From contig JAFWXB010000198.1 of assembly GCA_017523185.1 (NCBI GenBank), forward strand, positions 1 to 11,433: a stretch of 11,433 nucleotides of DNA, read 5' to 3'. A program made the translations under genes and the position numbers. A model generated the notes under the pieces. The model was not told where the DNA came from and searched no databases. It was given only the letters and a program-made list of their open reading frames with translations. Positions 7,010-11,433 of this stretch are shown piece after piece. Position 1 is the first letter of the stretch. Each line of letters starts with the position of its first letter. This stretch comes from Lachnospiraceae bacterium. Lineage in GTDB: Bacteria > Bacillota_A > Clostridia > Lachnospirales > Lachnospiraceae.

Positions 7010-7030
7010 AACTCATTGTTGATTTGTCAA
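7002..7030 (-). promoter_or_regulatory. Leftward promoter toward the reductase/acnX operon
   Basis: On the minus strand a perfect TTGACA (7025-7030), 17-nt spacer and perfect TATAAT (7002-7007) form a consensus sigma-A promoter. The -35 box is inside the second operator, and the first operator covers the start region, an arrangement suited to repression. The -10 box shares the palindrome TATTATAATA (7001-7010) with the rightward promoter. Confidence 0.75.
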
Positions 7031-7130
7031 CTTCCCAACAATTTCCAAGTAACAATCCTCTGACCTTATTTTATAATAGAAAGTAGGAATGCGTAAATAC
7101 TAAAAATAACACAATATGTAAAAATTTTTA

Positions 7131-7141
7131 CCAAACTTTGG
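7131..7141. repeat. Short palindrome upstream of the MFS gene
   Basis: CCAAA-C-TTTGG is a perfect 5-bp dyad with a one-base centre. It lies in the leader of the transporter gene, about 90 nt before its start. It could be a minor operator or chance in AT-rich DNA. Confidence 0.25.
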
Positions 7142-7219
7142 ATTTCTTTTTGGGAATTTATTTTATATAATGTAGTTGTAATATAATGTATGTGATTATT
7201 AAAAAAGGAGAAAAACAAC

Positions 7220-8491
7220 ATGAAACTGAATTACAAAAGAACGATACTTATCGGTCTTGCCTTTATGTCAATTTCTGCATTTTGGCAGATGTATGACAGC
7301 GTTATCCCACTTATGCTCAAATACAGCTTTGATTTGGGAGAAACAGTTACAGGTTTTATTATGGCAGCAGACAACGTACTTGCATTATTTTTGCTTCCAC
7401 TCTTTGGTTCTTTATCCGACAAAGTAAATACTCCTATCGGAAAACGTATGCCTTTTATTATAGGCGGAACAATACTTGCACTTATTTTCCTTATGTTGCT
7501 TCCATTTGCAGCTCAAAACCAAAATTTAATTCTTTTTGTTGTAGCATTATTTTTAATTTTAATTTCCATGGGACTTTATCGTTCTCCGGCAGTTGCTTTA
7601 ATGCCGGATTTAACTCCAAAGCCTCTGCGTAGTAAAGGAAATGCTGTTATTAACTTAATGGGTACATTGGGTGGTATTTTTACACTTCTTATGATTAAAT
7701 TCCTTGTTGGACCTGGAAATACACCTAACTACTTCCCACTCTTTACTTGCGTAGGTGCATTTATGCTTATTTGTATTATTGTTTTATTCTTTACGATTAA
7801 AGAAAACAAATTACGAGCAAAAATGCCAAAAGATGAGGAACCGGAAGAAGAAAAAGCAACAAACAACGGAAAAGCACTTTCCAAAGATGTAAAACGCAGT
7901 CTTTACTTTATGTTAGCATCTATTGCATTATGGTTTATTGGTTACAATGGTGTTACAACTGCATTTTCCCGTTACGCAACAGAAGTATGGGGACTTCAAG
8001 ATGGTTCTTATGCAGATTGTCTTCTTGTAGCAACTGTTACAGCTGTTATCGGTTATATTCCAATTGCGATTATTTCCGGTAAATTAGGACGTAAAAAAAC
8101 AATTTTAATGGGTATTATTTTACTTTTAATTTGTTATGGAAGTGCTTCTATCTTTAATACTTATCACCCAATTATGAACCTTTTCTTTGGATTGATTGGT
8201 TTTGGTTGGGCAGCTATTACTGTAAACTCCCTTCCGGTTGTTTTAGAAATGTGTTCTTCTGCTGATGTTGGAAAATATACAGGTTACTACTATACATTTT
8301 CTATGTCTGCACAAATTATTACACCTATCCTTTCCGGATTTTTAATGGAACATATTTCATATAGAATTTTATTCCCATATGCAGTAGCATTTACTGCTGC
8401 AGCATTTATTACTATGACACAAGTAAAACATGGGGACAGCAAACCAGTTCAAAAGAAAGATTTATTAGAAACATTTGATATTGATGATTAA
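7220..8491 (+). CDS. MFS transporter (SLC45/GPH-like)
   Basis: This 423-residue integral membrane protein has about twelve hydrophobic segments in two halves. A hydrophilic, acidic-then-basic loop at about 196-226 (KEN..EEPEEEKATNN..) separates them, the usual major-facilitator layout. The loop after the second segment, GSLSDKVNTPIGKRMPFI (63-80), is the MFS motif A, and a partial repeat GKLGRKKTILMG marks the second half. The SDK..TPIGKRMPFI form and MPDLTPKPLRSKGNA resemble the SLC45/glycoside-pentoside-hexuronide branch, which carries sugars and sugar-like solutes by cation symport. That assignment is by memory of motifs only. AAGGAG lies 9 nt upstream of the ATG. It is divergent from the reductase/acnX operon and shares its operators, so it probably imports that pathway's substrate or exports its product. 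Confidence 0.88.
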   Translation: MKLNYKRTILIGLAFMSISAFWQMYDSVIPLMLKYSFDLGETVTGFIMAADNVLALFLLPLFGSLSDKVNTPIGKRMPFIIGGTILALIFLMLLPFAAQNQNLILFVVALFLILISMGLYRSPAVALMPDLTPKPLRSKGNAVINLMGTLGGIFTLLMIKFLVGPGNTPNYFPLFTCVGAFMLICIIVLFFTIKENKLRAKMPKDEEPEEEKATNNGKALSKDVKRSLYFMLASIALWFIGYNGVTTAFSRYATEVWGLQDGSYADCLLVATVTAVIGYIPIAIISGKLGRKKTILMGIILLLICYGSASIFNTYHPIMNLFFGLIGFGWAAITVNSLPVVLEMCSSADVGKYTGYYYTFSMSAQIITPILSGFLMEHISYRILFPYAVAFTAAAFITMTQVKHGDSKPVQKKDLLETFDIDD

Positions 8492-8509
8492 TAAAAAAAA
8501 TACATAATT

Positions 8510-8552
8510 TTCAAGTAATTTTACAATTTCATTCATTTGTCAATTACTTGAA
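8510..8552. repeat. Stem-loop after the MFS gene
   Basis: An 11-bp perfect stem TTCAAGTAATT/AATTACTTGAA with a 21-nt loop lies directly after the MFS stop. No T run follows, so it is not a terminator by itself. It may protect the transcript 3' end ahead of the true terminator just downstream. Confidence 0.5.
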
Positions 8553-8554
8553 GC

Positions 8555-8603
8555 AAAAAATCCTATTTGAACACAAATATAAGTGCTTGAAATAGGATTT
8601 TTT
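8555..8603 (+). terminator. Intrinsic terminator of the MFS gene
   Basis: A perfect 14-bp stem pairs 8555-8568 with 8590-8603 (AAAAAATCCTATTT and complement). The upper part of the loop adds a few more pairs (CAC/GTG), and the 3' arm ends in six T. It separates the transporter from the downstream phosphodiesterase gene, so the two are not one operon. Confidence 0.8.
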
Positions 8604-8626
8604 ATATTTTCTCCAAAAAGTATAAT

Positions 8627-8643
8627 TATCAAATCGTTTGATA
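8627..8643. repeat. 17-bp perfect dyad, possible operator
   Basis: TATCAAA-TCG-TTTGATA is a perfect 7-bp inverted repeat with a 3-nt centre. It lies about 60 bp upstream of the predicted promoter of the phosphodiesterase gene and has no T run. It could be a distal regulator site or a small hairpin. The bound protein is unknown. Confidence 0.4.
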
Positions 8644-8678
8644 CTCAAATCCATACTTTTTTACATTTTTAGCATTTT

Positions 8679-8695
8679 GTCGAACTCGCATTAAA
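8679..8695. repeat. Degenerate single arm of the 2776-2897 repeat
   Basis: The reverse complement of this stretch, TAATGCGAGTTCGACAA, matches the arm TAACGTGAGTTCGATAA at 14 of 17 positions. I find no matching partner arm nearby, so it is either a decayed or solo end of the same element or a coincidental match. Confidence 0.35.
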
Positions 8696-8700
8696 TAAGA

Positions 8701-8729
8701 TTGTTTATTTTATAAATATGTTATAAAAT
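8701..8729 (+). promoter_or_regulatory. Putative promoter of the phosphodiesterase gene
   Basis: TTGTTT (8701-8706), 17 nt, TAAAAT (8724-8729) would give a leader of about 80 nt. The surrounding DNA is so AT-rich that the match is only moderately informative. Confidence 0.45.
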
Positions 8730-8814
8730 ATAAAAAGAGAGTTATTTTTTATCGATTATTTTTATAAAATAATTATAAACTTACTTAGAAACTTACGAAA
8801 GGGAGATTAAAATT

Positions 8815-9621
8815 GTGAAACTTTTAACTACCATACCTATTATTTCTGGAGTATATTTATTTATGATTACTCCAAGAATTTTTAAAAAACCTGACCGTAC
8901 TCCATTTTTCGGTGTACATTATGCTCATAGAGGCTTATTTGATAATCATTCTGATGCTCCTGAAAATTCCCTTCCTGCTTTCCAAAAAGCAGTTGATGCA
9001 GGATATGGCATTGAACTTGATGTACAATTAAGCAAAGATAAAAAACTTGTTGTATTCCATGATGCAACTTTAAAAAGAATGTGTGGTGTAAAAGGAAATG
9101 TTTGGGATTATACATTAGAAGAACTCAAACAACTCAAACTTGCTTCTTCTAACGAAACCATTCCAACATTTGAAGAATTTTTATCTGTTGTAGATGGTAA
9201 AGTACCTTTTATCTTAGAATTTAAACTAGATGTAGCCCAAACAAAAGTTTGCGAACTTGCAAATGAAGCCTTAAAAAACTACAAAGGTACTTATTGTATT
9301 GAAAGTTTTCACCCACTTGCATTGATGTGGTATAAAAAACATCGACCTGACGTAGTGCGAGGTCAACTTTCCGAAGAATTTTTCCGTCAGGAAAAATATA
9401 AAAGAAAACCTGTTCTTATGCTTGTTTCCTATTTATTAACGAATTGTGTCACACGACCTGATTTTATTGCATACAATCACAAACACGCAGATAATATTTC
9501 ACGTCGTATTTGCCGACACTTAGGTGCACTTTCCGTAACATATACTGTAAAAAGCAAAGCTGAATATGAGCAAGTAAAAAATAAATTTGATTTATTTATT
9601 TTTGATAGTTTTCGATTGTAA
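8815..9621 (+). CDS. Membrane-anchored glycerophosphodiester phosphodiesterase
   Basis: This 268-residue GDPD-family enzyme hydrolyses glycerophosphodiesters to glycerol 3-phosphate and an alcohol, as in phospholipid or teichoic-acid turnover. The TIM-barrel motifs are HRG (H38-R39), APENSLPAF with E50, GIELDVQLSKDKKLVVFHD with E67, D69 and H82, and LEFKLD with E135 and K137. Together they supply the expected metal ligands and the catalytic histidine pair. Residues 1-19 are hydrophobic and probably a signal anchor placing the enzyme on the outer face or at the membrane. The GTG start is chosen because GGGAG lies 9 nt upstream; the first ATG (codon 17) would remove most of the anchor. It is monocistronic, between its own promoter and a strong convergent terminator. 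Confidence 0.9.
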   Translation: MKLLTTIPIISGVYLFMITPRIFKKPDRTPFFGVHYAHRGLFDNHSDAPENSLPAFQKAVDAGYGIELDVQLSKDKKLVVFHDATLKRMCGVKGNVWDYTLEELKQLKLASSNETIPTFEEFLSVVDGKVPFILEFKLDVAQTKVCELANEALKNYKGTYCIESFHPLALMWYKKHRPDVVRGQLSEEFFRQEKYKRKPVLMLVSYLLTNCVTRPDFIAYNHKHADNISRRICRHLGALSVTYTVKSKAEYEQVKNKFDLFIFDSFRL

Positions 9622-9640
9622 ATGATTTTTTTCATATATA

Positions 9641-9688
9641 AAAACCACTTAAGAAATATACAGAACTGTATATCTTTTAAGTGGTTTT
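9641..9688. terminator. Bidirectional terminator between convergent genes
   Basis: Two 23-nt arms (9641-9663 and 9666-9688) pair with two imperfections. They form a long hairpin, with AAAACCACTTAA at the base and GTGGTTTT closing. A and T runs on opposite flanks let it end both the phosphodiesterase transcript and the permease transcript. Confidence 0.88.
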
Positions 9689-9714
9689 ATTTTCTTTTAT
9701 TGTCTATAAAACTT

Positions 9715-11433
9715 TTATTCCACACTCTTTAATGCTTCTACCGGATTTATTTTATTTAGTGACCTATCTGTAATTGTATTTACAATTAATGCAAAGCAAA
9801 TAGCAATTACTCCTGATATTACATAACTAATCGGATAAATTGTAGTTGCAAAATAAATGGATGGTAAATTTAAAATTGACATTAACCATGTACCTAACAA
9901 ATTTCCTGCCGGAAGTCCACATAAAATACCCAAACCTGTCAAAATCAAAGTTTCTTTATTTACATAAGCATGTACTTCATTATCAAAAAATCCCAATACT
10001 TTTATAGTTGCAAGTTCTCGTTCACGCTCTGAAATATTCGTCGTTGCGAGTGTAAACAATACTACAAATGCAAGTGCTGCTGCAAGTACAATTACAACAT
10101 ACACTACAAGATTAATAATCTGAAATGCCGGTTCAAAATCTTCTTTTAAACTACTTGTACTAATTGCAGAAAGCATTCCATCTTTTTCAGCTAATTCTTG
10201 TGCAAATGCTTCTTGTTCTTCTTCCTCTCCACGCAAAAGAATAAGTGCTCCATTTGGCTCAAATGTTCCAAACAATTCTTCATATTTTGCTTGTGTCATA
10301 TATACGTTATTTCCAAGATAATTCATTGCAATTTCTGTAATCTCTACATCTGCAAGTTCTAACTGTAAATTTTGTATTGTTATCATATCTTCTTTTTCAA
10401 AGCCCAATACTTTACTTACATTAATTGTGGCAAATACATCTTCTTCGCTAAGTGTCAAATTATCTCCTGCCTTATTATACAAACGAATATAACTTTTCAT
10501 ACTCATACCATCTGGCAATACAATTAACTGTACGGTTTCTTCTTTTCCTTCTTCATTGATTAGTTTTACATTTGTAATCAATGTATTCATATATTTACGC
10601 ACAGCATTGTTATCTTCTAAATATTCCAAAAGTTTGTCATTATCTTCTGCAACTGCCATAATATCATATTGATATGTATCTTCGTACTGACGTGGCATCA
10701 AACCTGTTACAGTATCTTTAATCGTAAAACCACAAATCAAAAGTGCTGTACAACCTGCAATTCCAAACAATGTCATAAACAAACGTTTTTTGTAACGGAA
10801 CAAGTTACGAGCTGTTACTTTATTTAAAAAGGACAATCTGCTCCAAACAGGTGTAATACGTTCTAAAAATACCCTTGAGCCATTGCGTGGTGCTTTTGGA
10901 CGCATAAGCATTGCCGGCATATGAGAAAGTTCAGCTTCACAAGAAACAATAGATGCTCCTGCAATTCCGATAATAAATAAAACAATACCACCAATACCAT
11001 AGAAATAGTTAAATGTAAGTGAATAAGCCGGTATTTGATACATAACACCAAAAATAATAAAAATAATATTTGGAAGTAATACAAATCCCATCAAATCTCC
11101 TAAAATTCCACCAAAAAGACAAGCAAGTAAAGCATAAATCAGATATTTTCTTCGAATTTCACTATCTGTAAAACCAAGTGCTTTATATGTACCAATTAAT
11201 CCTCTATCTTCTTCTACCATTCGTGTAATGGTTGTTAAACTGATTAAAATCGCAATTGTTAAAAAGATAATTGGAAATGCATTTCCAATTGCTTCAATAC
11301 AACCTGCATCCGTTTTTATATTTCCATATCCACTCAAAGAAGTTCTTGTAGAAATATACCATTCTGTCATCTTTAATTCTGCAATTTCTTCTCTTGCATC
11401 TGCAATCAGTTCTAAAGCCTCTGCCTTTTTATC
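9715..11433 (-). CDS. FtsX-family ABC transporter permease, C-terminal part (5' end outside window)
   Basis: The frame remains open to the right edge: 21 more codons before the first ATG at 11370 encode a Glu/Ala/Lys-rich coiled coil (DKKAEALELIADAREEIAELK). So this is the last 572 residues of a larger protein. Counted from that methionine, a first FtsX domain spans about 28-155, with three membrane segments and TRMVEEDRGLIGTYKALGF in the cytoplasmic loop. ARNLFRYKKRLFMTLFGIAGCTALLICG (185-212) begins a second permease unit. A long extracytoplasmic region runs to about 400. The second FtsX domain (about 405-540) carries ISERERELATIKVLGFFDNEV. The duplicated-FtsX architecture with a coiled coil matches large Firmicute permeases of lipoprotein/antimicrobial-peptide type exporters. 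Its ATPase partner would lie outside the window. The cargo is unknown. Confidence 0.9.
   Translation of the reverse strand, partial: DKKAEALELIADAREEIAELKMTEWYISTRTSLSGYGNIKTDAGCIEAIGNAFPIIFLTIAILISLTTITRMVEEDRGLIGTYKALGFTDSEIRRKYLIYALLACLFGGILGDLMGFVLLPNIIFIIFGVMYQIPAYSLTFNYFYGIGGIVLFIIGIAGASIVSCEAELSHMPAMLMRPKAPRNGSRVFLERITPVWSRLSFLNKVTARNLFRYKKRLFMTLFGIAGCTALLICGFTIKDTVTGLMPRQYEDTYQYDIMAVAEDNDKLLEYLEDNNAVRKYMNTLITNVKLINEEGKEETVQLIVLPDGMSMKSYIRLYNKAGDNLTLSEEDVFATINVSKVLGFEKEDMITIQNLQLELADVEITEIAMNYLGNNVYMTQAKYEELFGTFEPNGALILLRGEEEEQEAFAQELAEKDGMLSAISTSSLKEDFEPAFQIINLVVYVVIVLAAALAFVVLFTLATTNISERERELATIKVLGFFDNEVHAYVNKETLILTGLGILCGLPAGNLLGTWLMSILNLPSIYFATTIYPISYVISGVIAICFALIVNTITDRSLNKINPVEALKSVE

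Larger units (their letters stand above)
6978..7034. promoter_or_regulatory. Paired operators of a divergent control region
   Basis: Two 19-bp direct copies of TTGTTGATTTRTCAACTTC (6978-6996 and 7016-7034) differ at one base and repeat with a 38-bp period. Each contains a dyad: GTTGAT-TT-ATCAAC at 6980-6993 is perfect, and GTTGAT-TT-GTCAAC at 7018-7031 has one mismatch. The size and symmetry suit a dimeric winged-helix or helix-turn-helix repressor (MarR- or TetR-like), but no regulator gene lies in the window. Both copies overlap promoter elements in both directions, so one protein could control the acnX operon and the MFS gene together. Confidence 0.7.

Noticed and set aside
6857..7063. 68-codon plus-strand open frame in the divergent intergenic region
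   Set aside because: It has no ribosome binding site, a low-complexity Ile/Leu/Asn-rich product typical of AT-rich DNA, and overlaps the operator region.
7220..9621. MFS transporter and phosphodiesterase as one operon
   Set aside because: A strong terminator (8555-8603) and 323 bp with a separate promoter lie between them.
1..11433. CRISPR array or phage/defence island
   Set aside because: No regularly spaced direct repeats are seen, and the only nuclease is a lone small HNH protein without defence partners.

Overview
The window is AT-rich, uses strong GGAGG-type ribosome binding sites, and carries a clostridial-type minCDE operon, a radical-free dehydratase (AcnX) and an iron-sulfur/flavin enoate-reductase-like enzyme. 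Together these suggest a strictly anaerobic low-GC Firmicute, most likely a Clostridia member of the Lachnospiraceae type. That placement is inferred from gene style, not from a marker phylogeny.

Layout. Positions 1-2120 hold the septum-site operon minC-minD-minE on the minus strand. It has a promoter ahead of minC and a GAAA-loop terminator after minE. Positions 2180-2522 hold a small HNH nuclease gene, and 2564-2643 hold tRNA-Leu(UAG) with its own terminator and promoter, all on the minus strand. Positions 2644-2968 are non-coding and contain a 122-bp inverted-repeat element that looks like a non-autonomous mobile element or long hairpin.

Positions 2969-6757 are a tightly coupled three-gene minus-strand operon: a 684-residue old-yellow-enzyme/FAD/NAD iron-sulfur reductase, the AcnX large subunit and the AcnX small (swivel) subunit. 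An MFS transporter at 7220-8491 diverges from it. The 460-bp divergent intergenic region contains a strikingly symmetric control site: two near-identical GTTGAT-TT-ATCAAC operators 38 bp apart flank a palindromic TATTATAATA that can serve as the -10 box of both divergent promoters. Each -35 box lies inside an operator. This ties the operon and transporter into one regulated unit.

The gene content suggests uptake of a small organic acid or related hydroxylated compound by the MFS protein, dehydration by AcnX (a 4Fe-4S hydro-lyase family), and reduction of the resulting double bond by the enoate-reductase-like flavoenzyme. That would be a reductive-dehydration route. The substrate cannot be read from the sequence. 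This is the most likely undescribed system in the window.

Positions 8492-8814 hold the transporter terminator, two further inverted repeats, a degenerate copy of the 2776-2897 repeat arm and a promoter. Positions 8815-9621 hold a membrane-anchored glycerophosphodiester phosphodiesterase with a GTG start. It converges, through a long shared hairpin terminator, on the C-terminal part of a large FtsX-family ABC permease (9715-11433, truncated by the window edge).
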